Source of the DNA: Lingula anatina
Lineage: Eukaryota; Brachiopoda; Lingulata; Lingulida; Lingulidae
NCBI RefSeq assembly: GCF_001039355.2
Contig: NW_019775485.1
Location: 8,119-70,118 of the forward strand
Direction: 5' to 3'
DNA: 62,000 nt
The first letter of the stretch is position 1, and every line of letters begins with the position of its first letter. A model generated the notes under the pieces. That model saw nothing but the letters and a program-made list of their open reading frames with translations, ran no database searches and was not told where the DNA came from. Positions 41,088-52,376 of the stretch are shown piece after piece. The translations under genes were made by a program, and so were the position numbers.

Positions 41088-41247
41088 CAGGCCCGCTAGC
41101 AATTTCAGAGGGTGGGGGGGTTCGTTTTCTAAAACTATAAAATCCTCAAGTACATAGGTAAAATTTTACCCAGAGTGGACCTTTTTCCAGCAAAAAAGGT
41201 GGTTCTTTCGACCCCCCCGAACCCCCCCCCCCCCGGCTACGGGCCTG
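41088..41247. mobile_element. CAGGCCCG-type MITE, copy 1
   Basis: Inverted termini CAGGCCCG and CGGGCCTG; the inside matches, in reverse complement, the element at 50,675-50,841 (AGAGTGGACCTTTTTCC, TCCTCAAGTACATAGGT). Ends beginning CAGG are typical of hAT-like non-autonomous elements; an 8-bp target duplication is not evident. Confidence 0.75.
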
Positions 41248-42670
41248 CAACCGTCACCCAAAGTGCATAATCCCAGCCCCTCCTGTCGTCCCTTCACCTG
41301 AATAAGATGTCCGTGTTCTGTACGTAGGTCGGCATTGTACCTAATGTACAAATAATTTTATTGTCTTCTGTTGAAAATCAGAGCACCGATGGGATCACTT
41401 AATTTCCATGACCCACGCGTTGCATATGGTTGCTGTTGATAATAAGGGCAGTTATCATTTCTCTTATTGAAACATAGCCGAAACTTTCTTTTTCCAACAA
41501 TTTCATTTACAAATAAGGAATGCCATCAATAACAATCAAAATTAAGCATGGCTAAAAGAAAGACATTTTAAGAACTCATCAATATACACAATCTTTTTGA
41601 TCATTTCGCTCATTTTAAATATTTGAAATATGCAAACAGAACTTCAGAATATCTCTCTAACCCTCTCATTTAACACATATTCCTTACATTGAAGATTGTT
41701 ACTTTTGAATGAAAAGTTTTAAATTTTAAACCCTCTTATATATATCATATCAATAAACCCTCTTATATATCAATAATTAAGTCTACGTTTGGATAAAAAT
41801 ACCACCACAACCTCGTAGGCCTATATGTCTTCACCGTAACAATACACACACATAAGCACCCTGCCTATGCTAAAATAATTTGGAAAAAAACAGCCCTGCG
41901 ATATAACTAATAACTAAATAAGCATTCTAATCAATATGCGATATAAATATGGTGAACAGAAACATTCCTATTCTGAATGCTGCAAAGGTGAACTGATTAA
42001 GACTAATAAATATATATATATATATATGTATACACCAAGGTAAAAAATTAAGACCTAAAATATAGCCTACACCATTTTTAATCACTTCGCTCCCTTGAAG
42101 AATTCCAAATTTGAAAACGGTGCCTCAAACTATAACGTTTACTTAGTACAAATATTCTGTTCGTTCAAACTTGTGTAATTGAAAGAATGTTTTGACTTGA
42201 ATCCCTCCAATATATTAAATGGGAATACTTATTTAGTCTACATATCAATACATATACATGTATTATGGATAAAATAAGATATTACACAGCCACATACATT
42301 ATATGCCCTGCCAAATAATTTTCCATAAGCACCCTGTCTGCTACTAAAATGAATATATGTATAAATATCATAGCAAGAAAAAGAAACCATTGCTTTAATA
42401 ACTGACCAATTATTCCACCGTAATTAAAAGTCAATTTAAGACACTTGAAGGAAACAGTATCTTAATCATAAAGAACCAAGAAACAGTCATTTTAGTTAAG
42501 TAAAACAAGTGGAATTGCAGTTCGCGTTTTCCACGTTACCGTTCATTGTCCGTATTCTTTTGGGTTTCAGTCCGGCTTGTTGTCACTGTTTGCCTAAATG
42601 TTTTCTTTGCCCTTGTTCGTGTCTTTTTTATCATCGTCAACGTTCGAACTCTGTCATAATTATTCCGAGA
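41248..42670. other. Intergenic, no gene seen
   Basis: A+T-rich sequence with a short (TA)n at 42,008 and a repeated CCCTCTTATATAT word near 41,732 and 41,759. Nothing coding recognised before the vWD gene. Confidence 0.5.
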
Positions 42671-44113
42671 TTAAATTAAGAAAGGTGTCCAGGCGGGGAA
42701 AGGTGGAGGTCCCAACAATGTAACCCAGTCGTTGGCCGGGTTGCCATTGAAGTCCGCGCAAATACCACGTACTGCATGAGGGCCACCGGTTGCCCACTCA
42801 CCGCTAGCGTAGATGCTAACTGCGTGTCGATAGACAGAGACAAGTACGAATGGGACTATACGGCAATCTATCGTGATGTTTTTTGCTGTGCCAGAAACCC
42901 ACGCGGTGCCAGCGGGAGGGGGGAAATATCCTGGTAGCTCTGCGACATCGATGGGGATCCATACAGCGTTAACGACATCCCAATACTGAAAGCGAAATGC
43001 AAGAGTATTAATTTAGCGCAATGAACTAAGTATTATGAACATTTTAACTCCAACTGTCAGCGAAACGACAATAAGGGGTGTGGTTAATAACTTGGTGCAA
43101 AAAAGTGCCTACATTTCCTAAAAATATTACAAAGAAAACTCACATATAAGCTGACAGTCGATCCCAATGTAGCCATGAAGTAGATGCCAATTGGACACTT
43201 CACATATACTACGCTGATGCGCGTTTTAAGTGTTCCACCAAAAAACTCGTGCTCAGTCATCACCCACCATGAATCGTCATTCCAAGGCAGGAGCATAACG
43301 CCGTACATATTAACAGGTGAATTGAAAGGGAAGCGTCTGTCATCTAGAGTGTCGTAACGTACATCGCCGTGTCCATAACAGTAGGAATCATTAACTACAA
43401 AAACATAAAATTCTTAATATTAACTGAGGATGTCATTTCTTTATGTAAATATCATATGTTATGTGCATGAATATTTGCATTTCAGCTTCAAATAGCTTAA
43501 ACAACGGTACGAATCAAGTTTCTTGTTCTGCTGAGTATAGAAGTAAAGAAGGCGAAAACAATTTCTTTTTTATGTCGTTCCCCCTCTAACCCACATATGC
43601 AGAGACTTTCAGAGAGATGGGAAGGATCCTCTGAAGCCACGGGTTAGTGTGTAAAAGAAAAAAATTACTCAGTTTTGGAGTTGGTTTTTAAAATGCATTC
43701 AATCTAGTTATAGGGTATACCCTACTAACTGCAATAATCGAATTTTTTTTCTGATAAAGGCAGGCTCCATTTAATCTTGTCTATATCTCTGCATTTCAAA
43801 ATATAATGAGTATCACTCCTTGCCATACAGAAAGTGCAACATATTTGTTGGTTGTCGCAATCACACTGAACGCTGCATAACAGCAGTAGCGACAAAAACA
43901 CGTTGCATTTTCGTTGACAATCAAATGCGTCCTGTATTAAGTCCGTTTCTACATCTTACGTTTTCCTGGTCCTTCTGGCAACTGTGCGATGACCAAATAA
44001 GGTAACAGTCTTTTTTCAAGCACTGCGGGAGTAGTAACGCCAACTACTGTCGCCCTAGGCCCAACGTTAAACAGCACCAGGGCCACGGCCAGTGACATAA
44101 GGCGTCGATCCAT
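42671..44113 (-). CDS. Small secreted von Willebrand factor type D domain protein
   Basis: Three exons join in frame to 239 aa: 44,113-43,960; 43,394-43,144; 42,985-42,671. The first donor is GTAAGA (C|GT split codon), which gives the right phase for exon 2. Residues 1-25 are a signal peptide (MDRRLMSLAVALVLF). The vWD domain starts at about residue 57 with CYGHGDVRYDTLDDRRFPF, matching the family C-x-GDPHY-T-DGRRY-F pattern, and closes near residue 211 with GICADFNGNPANDW, the GLCGDFNG block. The usual HY and one Gly are changed (GHGDVRY, GICAD). No TIL, C8 or mucin modules: a stand-alone vWD domain, far smaller than mucins, vitellogenins or zonadhesin. A TATA box sits 52 bp upstream. Expected to be an extracellular protein; its role is unknown. 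The nearest gene, GH1, is 8.5 kb away, so context does not help. Confidence 0.82.
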
Positions 44114-44164
44114 AATGAGCAGTTATTTCGGCAAGTTCTCTTGGCAGTCGTCAGTGCAGAGATT

Positions 44165-44170
44165 TTTATA
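44165..44170 (-). promoter_or_regulatory. TATA box of the vWD gene
   Basis: TATAAA on the - strand, 52 bp upstream of the start codon, consistent with a start of transcription about 25-30 bp from the ATG. Strong core TATA boxes are otherwise rare in this window, suggesting tissue-restricted, high-level expression (inference). Confidence 0.6.
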
Positions 44171-44597
44171 CTCCTCAAGTTCATTAAATTTTCATTGAGG
44201 CGGAACAGAAAAGACCAATGAACGTTCTGATAAATTTTAATTTTGACGTCAATTCTACACGTGTCTCTTGTTTCACGTTTTCATTGGCCTATCTAGAAAA
44301 GGGGCGTAGTCAGTTTATTACAATGGCATATTGCTGTCCGTACGCCTACAGTCGAAAAACCCTGGAGATAGAATTATCTAGTTTAATTAAGTAAAGAGGA
44401 TACCCGACTTGAATCTATGTGACCTGAAGCCGACAGCCTATTTATTGCCACACATTTATATCAACACTGATGTGAAACAAAGTTTTCTTCAGTTATAAAA
44501 CAAGGGAGACAAGGGTATTAAAAGATAAAGGCCAACTAATTTATAGAGCTAATAATGGCATTCACAATTATATTTTTCCTGATGAAAAAGCTAATAA

Positions 44598-44762
44598 CAG
44601 TGACGGATCCAGAGATATTTTCTGACAATTTCCAAATTATCTTTGTTGCGTCATCCCCCGTTTTTGACCGTCTTCCGACAGAAAAAATTAGATTCCCTTC
44701 AATGTAAACTTAAAAATCTGACTGTCTTCCGGAAGACCCAGAAGACGGCCTAATCCGTCCTG
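44598..44762. repeat. Dispersed repeat with GGCGGATCC-type ends, copy 1
   Basis: Shares GACGGATCCAG, TTTCTGACA, CCAAATTATCTTTGTTG, GACCGTCTTCCGACA, AATGTAAACTT and GGAAGACCCA with 50,864-51,027 in the same orientation. Ends CAGTGACGGATC and GATCCGTC-like in inverse, so a short terminal-inverted-repeat element. From 44,171 to 44,597 nothing else is seen. Confidence 0.7.
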
Positions 44763-45069
44763 TATAATCTCTCCCTTCCCCTATTCTAATTCATCCTTTG
44801 CATAATTGAATGATCACTATCGTTACTGTGCCTTAAACCGCCTGCTCCATTACTTTCATATGAAGCCCTTTGTTGATAATTGATCTCCTTAAAAAATGAT
44901 CTGATATTTTTTAATAACGAAGGGAATTTTAAAAATATTATATTAATACACCTACAGCTTAAGACTTAATGTATATATACATATTGAAAGACAATATCAA
45001 AAACCCTAACATATCCCGAACACAATAGGGCTCATTTCTGATACCTCCTACCTCTTGGAATCAGGAGTG

Positions 45070-45437
45070 AAAACGTTTCCATAGCAAAATAGCAAAGACG
45101 TCGCATATCTAATGAAGTGAATGCGCCAAAAGTTTCTATCTGCCCGTATATTTTGCACATCAAAACCTCATTGCCTGCGTAATAAACCGCTTTAATTACG
45201 TCTTATCTTCTATGTAGATGAAGCATATCAAATCAGTCTAATGAAACACTGCAGTTTTGGAAAATGTGTCATTTCTCATATAAGGAATATGGTTAACAGC
45301 ATATAATCTTTATAATATTTATTATATACAGTATAATATTTTGGATAACGATTTTATAGCAGGCCCGCACCCAGGAGCCTATTCTAAAAAAGCCTACATT
45401 TCTTATACTCAGTATTTTAATGTAATCGTTGGCATCA
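45070..45437 (+). repeat. ~350 bp direct repeat, copy 1
   Basis: Matches 46,340-46,670 nearly throughout, e.g. AGCAAAGACGTCGCATATCT, GCGCCAAAAGTTTCTAT, AATAAACCGCTTTAATTAC and TCTTATACTCAGTATTTTAA. The copies are 1.27 kb apart and bracket a LINE fragment. They could be two insertions of one element or a local duplication. The stretch 44,763-45,069 shows nothing. Confidence 0.8.
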
Positions 45438-45484
45438 ATTGTAGGCTGCATCCACAACAGCAAATCAAATATTTTTATTTATTA

Positions 45485-45885
45485 TTTATTGCGGTTCAAG
45501 TACATTTTTACAATGACTATGACCTAACAGTTTGGTGAGTAAGGGGCATTTTAAAAGAAAGTGTATTTCATTTTCGACTTCATCTGAGCATAACTCTGCA
45601 GATCCTTTCTTCAGGGGGTATTGCTTTTGGTTTTCGGTATCTGCCTCTTTGGATTTCTAAGTCATGTGCCCCTGTTCTAAATTTTGCCAAATTTTGCATT
45701 TCATGTTTTGGTATAGGTGCTGTTGTGTACGCTTCCCTTTCATAATTTGTTTTAAATAATCGGTATGTAAGTAGTATGCTGTTTTCTCGCTCTATTTCTT
45801 TGGCGACCCACGTAAAAGCTTGACGTGTTAACCCCAAATAGCCAGTGAATAGATTCCCCTCGGGGATGACGTACGCAACAAGCAT
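45485..45885 (-). pseudogene. C-terminal LINE protein fragment
   Basis: On the - strand: REAYTTAPIPKHEMQNLAKF, RTGAHDLEIQRGRY and PEERICR, then after a frameshift ELCSDEVENEIHFLLKCPLL. The basic block followed by a C..C-to-H..C motif is the C-terminal signature of many LINE reverse transcriptase proteins (similar in kind to 15,007-15,335). Dead by frameshift and truncation. Confidence 0.75.
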
Positions 45886-46339
45886 TCAAGAAGGTCGGCC
45901 ATATTTGATCCGTTGACTAGTTAGTCCGCTGTTGTGAATGCGGCCTTTCTGACAAAATGTAACAAGGTATTTTAGATTCCTTTGGCAATGAACACGTATT
46001 TGATCGCTCCATATTTTTTCCCGTATTTTTTTATGCTTCTCACAACGCCACTATTTCAAAACCAGTTGTTATTTTCCTTTTAATTGCTGCCCCCTAGCAA
46101 TCACTTTACTGATATTTAACTTTATTTTGAACTTGTTAAGCGTTACGTCCAGGGTCCAATGTGATTACTACAGATTAGTGTTGGGTTAGGGGGTAGTAGG
46201 TTAATTCAGAGTAGTAGGTTAATATCAATATCACACACACACGCCATGGGCTGTGATAACGGCCTTGTTTTCTTCTTATTGTCATTAGTGAATTCTTTTT
46301 TTATTTGAAGCTTTTTAATTACTGTTTAAGAGATGAGGG

Positions 46340-46670
46340 AAAACGTTTCCAAAATAGCAAAGACGTCGCATATCTAATAAAGTAAATGCGCCAAAAGTTT
46401 CTATTTACCCGTATGTCTTGCAAATCAACATCTTATCGCCTGCATAATAAACCGCTTTAATTACTTTTTATCTACTATGTAGATGAAGTATATCAAATCA
46501 GTCAAATGAAACACTGCATTTTTAAAAAATTGTTCATTTCTGATATAAGGAATATGATGAACAGTATAATATTTTTGATAAGGAGCTTATATCAGGGCCG
46601 CACCTAGGGCCGTATTCCAGAAAAAAATGCATTTCTTATACTCAGTATTTTAATGTGATCGCAGGCATCT
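46340..46670 (+). repeat. ~350 bp direct repeat, copy 2
   Basis: Second copy of 45,070-45,437, same orientation, shorter by several small deletions. Ends at GCAGGCATC. Between 45,886 and 46,339 no gene is seen. Confidence 0.8.
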
Positions 46671-46847
46671 GTTTTAATGACAAAAATTAACAAGGTAATT
46701 TTAATACCATTGGATATGAATAGGTTTTCTTACTGTGCTAATAGTCCTCTCTTTCCTCCGTTTTTGTTTTTTTCCACGACAACGTCAGTACAGTTGAATA
46801 TAGATATCGCAACCCGTTATTATATTTCTTTTATTCTTACCCCCCCA

Positions 46848-46887
46848 GCTAAGATCTAATAAACAGATCTGTTTATTAGATCTTAGC
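46848..46887. repeat. Perfect 40-bp palindrome
   Basis: GCTAAGATCTAATAAACAGA followed at once by its exact reverse complement, with no spacer and no mismatch. Each half contains AGATCT and AATAAA. Flanked on both sides by C runs (CCCCCCA, CCCCCA). Not part of any family recognised here. Confidence 0.97.
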
Positions 46888-48335
46888 CCCCAGCAATCAG
46901 TTTACTTTTACAACCTCTCTTCACATGTTTTGTTTCAACAATAATAATTTATGATAATAATACGAAAATAATTTATTGTCATATTTATACATAAAAGAGT
47001 TAAATGAAAATTTATATGATCTATCGATGAAATAAAATAGAGTAATTAAAATCCATTTTGCTCATTAAAAAATACGTACTGCTGATGGGTAAAAGCTATT
47101 TTAGTGCGAGTGGAAGTTGCCATTAATGACCGTGTAGTCGATTTGATGACACGGGTATAAGTAAACTATATGCTTTATAGTTTATACTTACACCTTCACT
47201 CATGAATGCTGTGTACAATTGTACCCCTAGAATCGGCATCACCGGTATGACAGACATGGTAGTCCTAGGAATGGAAGTCCAGGAATTGATGTGATATAGT
47301 ACCGTACAAGTAAGTGTTATGTAAGGTATATTCCGATAAGTATATAAGACGAACGACACCTGTATTGAAATATATCTCCAAAAACGTCTTAATTATCCTT
47401 TGAAGACAGACTCTTTGTTGAGGTCCTTTGCTGGGAAAATTGATGAAATCGAACACAGCAGTACCATGCATTTTATTAAGCTATATAAATCATAACCTAC
47501 TTTTGACTTTGCTTACATATTTGTGGTCAGGGAATATTATCTGTGAGGTTGACAGCAGTTGAACTGAATCTTAATAAATACTCGCATTTCAACGAATAAT
47601 CACCCCTTAATCCGAATAAAGCGCTTATCGCCACTATTACATATCATCTCTACATCTCCAGATATATTTGATTCAAACCCTGAATGATAACATCAAAAGT
47701 TGCAACATTACAGTAACCCGACCTAAATTTTGCCACATAAGCGATCCATTCACTCTGATTGGAAAGTTACCTTATCGATGTTATATTTCCTTAACTCGTT
47801 TAAAAACAACGAATTACGTTAAGAGTCAACATTTAGTCCAGTTATCACCCCCATAAGTCAAACATAAAACCTGCAGTGTTCTTTTCTGATTGTCACATAT
47901 TGACTTATTGGTTTAGTCATAGAGTATCTTGAGTGGGCTTTTTTTCTGTTTTTTTTTTTTTTTAATTTCACCCATGGTACAGTGGTGGGTTGCCAGGGGG
48001 GTCTCGAAAAAAATCACAACACTCTTAAAATTAGAATTTTGACTAGCTGAATCGTAGTTCTAAACAGAAACAAATGGCACCGTTCACCCCTAAAATACCA
48101 TTTTTGGGGCCTGCTGAAGGGCCCCGAACCCCAAGCCTACGGGGGGTGGAGGTGGAGTGGGGATGGGGGCAGGAAGGTCGGCTTCGCATCCACAGACCCC
48201 CCTCTTCAAATGATCTCCGACTGTGCCGCCCCTCTCCCCGTGGCTCAGTGAAACAGTGAATATATCACATGCGGCATTATTTGAACCCTTTGGTCGTCGA
48301 ATCTGCCACTGTGCCACTCCTATCCATGCTCACTA
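46888..48335. other. Intergenic, no gene seen
   Basis: A+T-rich sequence, with a GC-richer patch at 48,080-48,250 that is open in both directions but has no domain-like composition. A T run lies at 47,950-47,965. Confidence 0.5.
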
Positions 48336-48540
48336 GATTACTGTCAACTTAGCCGGCTTAAAGAAGAATTCAAAAACTTTTTTATTTAAAGAATACTTTA
48401 ATTTATAGCATCTTTTTAGTTTTTAAAATTTTTAAGTATTCTGTTTTTAGTCTATACTGGCTTTAATTTATCTGTGGAGTTTTTTTATTTCTTATGTAAA
48501 CAGCGCTGAGACGCATGTGTAGCGCGGTTTTAAAGAAGTG

Positions 48541-48573
<33 letters not shown>

Positions 48574-48645
48574 ATGTCTGCCCCACCTACTAAAAGCTGT
48601 AAGGAGGTAATCAATTCCGTGCGCGCTCGGCTGACAGCAAATATA
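48336..48645. mobile_element. Palindromic MITE, copy E, split by a LINE 3' tail
   Basis: The left part (ACTAGATTACTGTCAACTTA and GCCGGCTTAAA) and right part (AAATGTCTGCC, CTACTAAAAGCTGTAAGGAG, GCTCGGCTGACAGC) are the two halves of the same family as 35,749. Between them is a ~205 bp insert (about 48,363-48,570) ending in an uninterrupted (TTA)n run and containing GCGCTGAGACGC and TAGCGCGG, which looks like a LINE 3' end. TTAAA at both junctions may be its target duplication. Terminal parts of the MITE are lost. Confidence 0.7.
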
Positions 48646-50674
48646 CAGTCATAGGCCAACTTACCTACTATAATAAGTCTGCCCTCAGAAATTCGCACAT
48701 TTCGAAACAAGTGGCATTTGGTTATATAGGCAGGTGAGTCTATTTCAGCCTGGATACACCCCCTCCCTTTAAATAAAAAGGCGTAACTTCACAGGCAAGA
48801 TGACAAGCACGTTTTTTTAAAACGAAAGCGTTACTTGGCTAAATAGTTGTTCTCATGTCATACAGTTGAATGTCAGAAATTGAATGATAGAAATCTCGGG
48901 AAATTTAGAGGCCTGCAAGCGCAGGGAAATTATATGTTAAGAACTACATATATACGAAAAATTTTAACATTATACTTGTCGTACTGGTATTGTATTGTCT
49001 TCATTCTCATTTATTTATTTTTTTGTGATTAACATTATTATTTTGTAAATTGTTGTACCGTACTTATGACAAGAATGTCACGGTAAATAAACTGCTACTA
49101 GCCGGTTAACTTTGATGTTGACAGCAAGAACTTTCGGGTGACATCAGATGACACTAATTACTATGTTTCATTTAAGTATGACACACTGGTCTGAACATAG
49201 GGGTAAAGCGATATAAACTCTTTGATCTCATTTCAAGATCTGAGTTGTCATAAACATTTTTATTAATCAGGACATTATTTTTTCTTCTCAGTTATTTTTG
49301 GCCACAAATTACACACACACACACACGTGTATCCCACTATTTTTCATGGGTCTGTCAAAGAAAAAAAAACATACTCATTGTTTTATAGAAAGAGGCAGGT
49401 CTAAGACCAGGCTGACAAAGAAAGACCGTCGAAGCAGAGCTGAAACAACTGGGAGAAAGCGCAGGAACCATTCAACACCGTCCTTGCGTGTGCTCTTTTT
49501 TAGTTCTCTAGACGCCAGCCGGCGCTTTAAAAGGAATTGGTGATCGTGATAATCTTATGTTTTTCTTAAAAACTGCTGTATATAAATTAAGTTAATTATA
49601 AATTAATTATATTATATAATTAAATGTGAGTCTTGATGCGACTGTCTCAAATAATGACAGGATGAAAAGATGCACGTGTAAATGAAAACAATATATCTAT
49701 TTTTTACTTCTAAGGTTACAGAATGTGTAAAGCCTATAAATAAATGGTTGACAAAAATAACACGTGAAGGGTATCAGGATACATAGGTGGCCTCATCATG
49801 AGGGTTGCTTTGCACGTTTTATTACATAAGTAACTATGTGTGCGTTATATGTGTATAGGGCGTTGGGTGTATAGTTCACTCTTTTTTCACTAATAATTAT
49901 AGAGTCAATTGGTATTTTCCAGACGCCGTAAAATAAATACTAAACTTCGTTCAGATCCATTAAGGTCGACAAAAGGAACAAATTTGAAAAATTAACAACG
50001 CCATTTAAAGAACTTTTAAACAAGGAAACAGAGGTGGTTGCTTGGAAATTTCATGCACGATATTTACGACCGTTTTTCTACTCCTCCGTGAAATTGCTAC
50101 ATTGCAGGGAATCTTTTACAAAGATCATATTTCGAAACCATTTTTCAGGTAGATCTACAATATAACAGGGAATTCATCTCGGGCTACGGGGTCCCATATA
50201 GTTATTACAGTTTAGGGTTAGTCGGAGTATTGAGGTTAGTATATGGGACGAATGGCACCTGTACAAAGTTACGGGAAACGGACTGCGATTCCTAGCGGAC
50301 TGCCATTCCTGTCACTCCGGTACCCACCCGTTGGGCAGATCTCCCTTTGCGGAGCAGACGGTGGATTCTGCCAACTGGGAACTGAAGTCCAGCACAAAAC
50401 CTCCAATTTTAAGTATTTTTTTCTTTATTTATACAATGTATGAAGTTTATGTTTTGTACAAGGCTGTCCATTTTGTTCTTTCTCAGGGTATCCCTTTGAT
50501 TTTGCATGGATTTTGAAATATTTTTTAATGGTAAAAGCAATTTATTTAATAAATGTGTACAAAAGTAGAATGTAAAAAACAAATCTTTACACTAATGTCT
50601 AAGATTCTTGTACAACAAAAGCTACATGTTAAGTACAAATACATTGGTTCTGATAGTCTAAGAGCATATCATAA
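48646..50674. other. Intergenic, no gene seen
   Basis: A+T-rich with a (CA)n run at 49,309-49,326. A lysine/arginine-rich frame at 49,298-49,543 has no start context, splice support or known motif. No repeat family recognised. Confidence 0.45.
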
Positions 50675-50841
50675 CAGGTCCGTAGCCAGGGGGTGCTCGG
50701 GGGGTTCGAGAGAACCGACCTTTTTGCTTGGAAAAGGTCCACTCTGGGTACAATTTGACCTATGTACTTGAGGATTTTATGGTAAAAGGTCCTCTTTTTT
50801 CAGAAAACGACCCCCTTTTGAAATTACTGACTACGGGCCTG
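50675..50841. mobile_element. CAGGCCCG-type MITE, copy 2
   Basis: Ends CAGGTCCGTAGCCAGGGGG and CTACGGGCCTG are inverted repeats. Inside it is the reverse complement of 41,088-41,247. hAT-like by its CAGG ends (inference). Confidence 0.78.
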
Positions 50842-50863
50842 CATAAACCTAATCAGTACTTAT

Positions 50864-51027
50864 CAGGGGCGGATCCAGTGATTTTCTGACAGTCTTCCAA
50901 ATTATCTTTGTTGATCTATCCTTCATTTTGACCGTCTTCCGACACAAAAATTAGATACCCATCAATGTAAACTTGAAAATCTGACCGTCTTCTGGAAGAC
51001 CCAAAAGAAGGCCTCAATCTGCCCCTG
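50864..51027. mobile_element. CAGGGGCGGATC-type MITE
   Basis: Ends CAGGGGCGGATCCAG and the inverse CAATCTGCCCCTG. Related to 44,598-44,762. It sits 22 bp from the previous MITE. From 51,028 to 51,487 only short tandem-like words (CACTAAC, TTAACCA) are seen. Confidence 0.75.
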
Positions 51028-51487
51028 CGAATGATTTCATTGAAAAAAGGTATGATTGATAGATTTGGGGTATGAAAGTAAGAAACATTTAACCCGTCCA
51101 ACAAAACAGAAGTCTCTTACTTTTCCTTCAGTTGGGATAAAGATGAGTACCACAAGGAGTACAAAAAACTTGCCGGAATGAATTCTGAAGAAATTCAACA
51201 GATGCCCCTCCCCCCCCGAGCATTTTCTCAGCCTTCAGCCCTTTTAATACATCAATTAGACCATAATAGACAAATGAGTCATTTACTAACACTACCTGCA
51301 GATTTTTTTTAGCACTAACACCCAAATTAACCACAAAACCCACTAATTAACCAACACACCGTAGAACTAATTAGCATCAACAAAGCGATACCTAGCACTA
51401 ACATTATCTGCTCTGGTAGTGCTGGTTAATTTGTGGGTTATGTGGTTAATAATGGTGTTAGTGCTAAAAGATCTGGAGGTAGTGTTA

Positions 51488-52090
51488 GACTGGGTTCCCA
51501 TCCCAAGAATGACTGACTAACAGGATTGTTCCATCTCCACGGGATTTCTCTCTAAATTGCTTTCAGCTTAGGTGGCTGAGATGTCTGGCATGCCTGCTTA
51601 ACTATAATCAATTACCCTCGAACAGTTTCAGTAGGTGCACCAGACATCTAAGCCACTTAAAGGGATAACTTTTCGTTTTGGCCAAAAATGAATTTTCCTG
51701 GAGTAAACAACAATTTTTCCATACTTACCAATGGTTAATGATTCCATTTTTACATTCAAAGTTAGTCCCTGTTTTTTTTTTCTACAAAGTTTGTTTTTTT
51801 TTGTCAAAATCTCTTAAGAGATTATAACAGAGTATAGCCATCAATGGAGGTCACGTGGTCTAAAAACAAGCTCAAATATCAGAAAAATAACTATAACTGC
51901 TGTTTTTGTAGTAAAACAGAATATATTATATTTCTATGAGTTATTCACAATGTTTTTATTGTGAAATATAGACCTCATACAAAGAGTTATTATCCCTTTA
52001 AGTTAATTGCAATTAAGCAACAAACCACCTTGGAGATAGTTCGATCCAAAGTTAGTACGATATCACTGGGAATGGTCTCTTAGTAAACGC
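51488..52090. mobile_element. Palindromic MITE, copy F, with nested TTAA element
   Basis: Two halves (51,488-51,656 and 52,002-~52,090) of a diverged palindromic MITE, with terminal words GACTGGGTTCCCATCC and GGGAATGGTC. The TTAA element is inserted at a TTAA of this MITE: the unfilled related copy at 52,190-52,374 reads GCCACTTAAGATGATTGCAA at the same point. Confidence 0.78.
51657..52001. mobile_element. TTAA-flanked MITE, copy 4 (nested)
   Basis: A 345 bp copy counted with both TTAA flanks, termini TTAAAGGGATAAC and TTATTATCCCTTTAA. Comparison with the unfilled sister MITE shows that exactly TTAA is duplicated. TTAA targeting is the mark of piggyBac-type elements, although these ends (AGGG...CCCT) are not the canonical piggyBac ends. 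Confidence 0.88.
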
Positions 52091-52189
52091 CTAATTCGTT
52101 TATTATAAGGCCTGTCAATAGCAGGCGGTCACAATCGTCTCATGGACTTGTGACCCACCCGTCAGTAGATCTCACAATGAAACTTAGAC

Positions 52190-52374
52190 TGGGTTGCCAT
52201 ACCTAGTTCGCTCTAACAGGATCAATCCATCTCTAAGGATTAATTACCCCCTATCAGCTTCAGTAGGCATGACAGACACCTAAGCCACTTAAGATGATTG
52301 CAATTTTGCAAGAATCCCCTCGGAGATAGATCGATCCACAGCTAGTATGATAGGTTCTGGGAATGGTCCCTTAA
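52190..52374. mobile_element. Palindromic MITE, copy G (no nested insert)
   Basis: Related to copy F, with TTAGACTGGGTTGCCATACC and GGGAATGGTCCC ends and an internal GCCACTTAAGATG. Part of one half is deleted. It ends only 3 bp before the PRMT5 stop codon, so it lies in the 3' UTR region of that gene. Confidence 0.7.
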
Positions 52375-52376
52375 GC

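Noticed and set aside
43801-43959. Cysteine-rich frame on the - strand in the first intron of the vWD gene (QQICCTFCMARSDTHYILKC)
   Set aside because: It resembles a C-terminal LINE zinc motif, but it begins after the vWD exon 1 donor, has no acceptor in a compatible phase and ends in a stop; kept only as a possible LINE scrap.
49298-49543. Basic frame rich in Lys/Arg
   Set aside because: Starts in a CA microsatellite, has no recognised motif and no partner exons.
51416-51484. Short repeated words (GTTAGTGCTA, GGTTAAT) suggesting an array
   Set aside because: Too short and irregular; no CRISPR-like repeat/spacer pattern, and the genome is eukaryotic.
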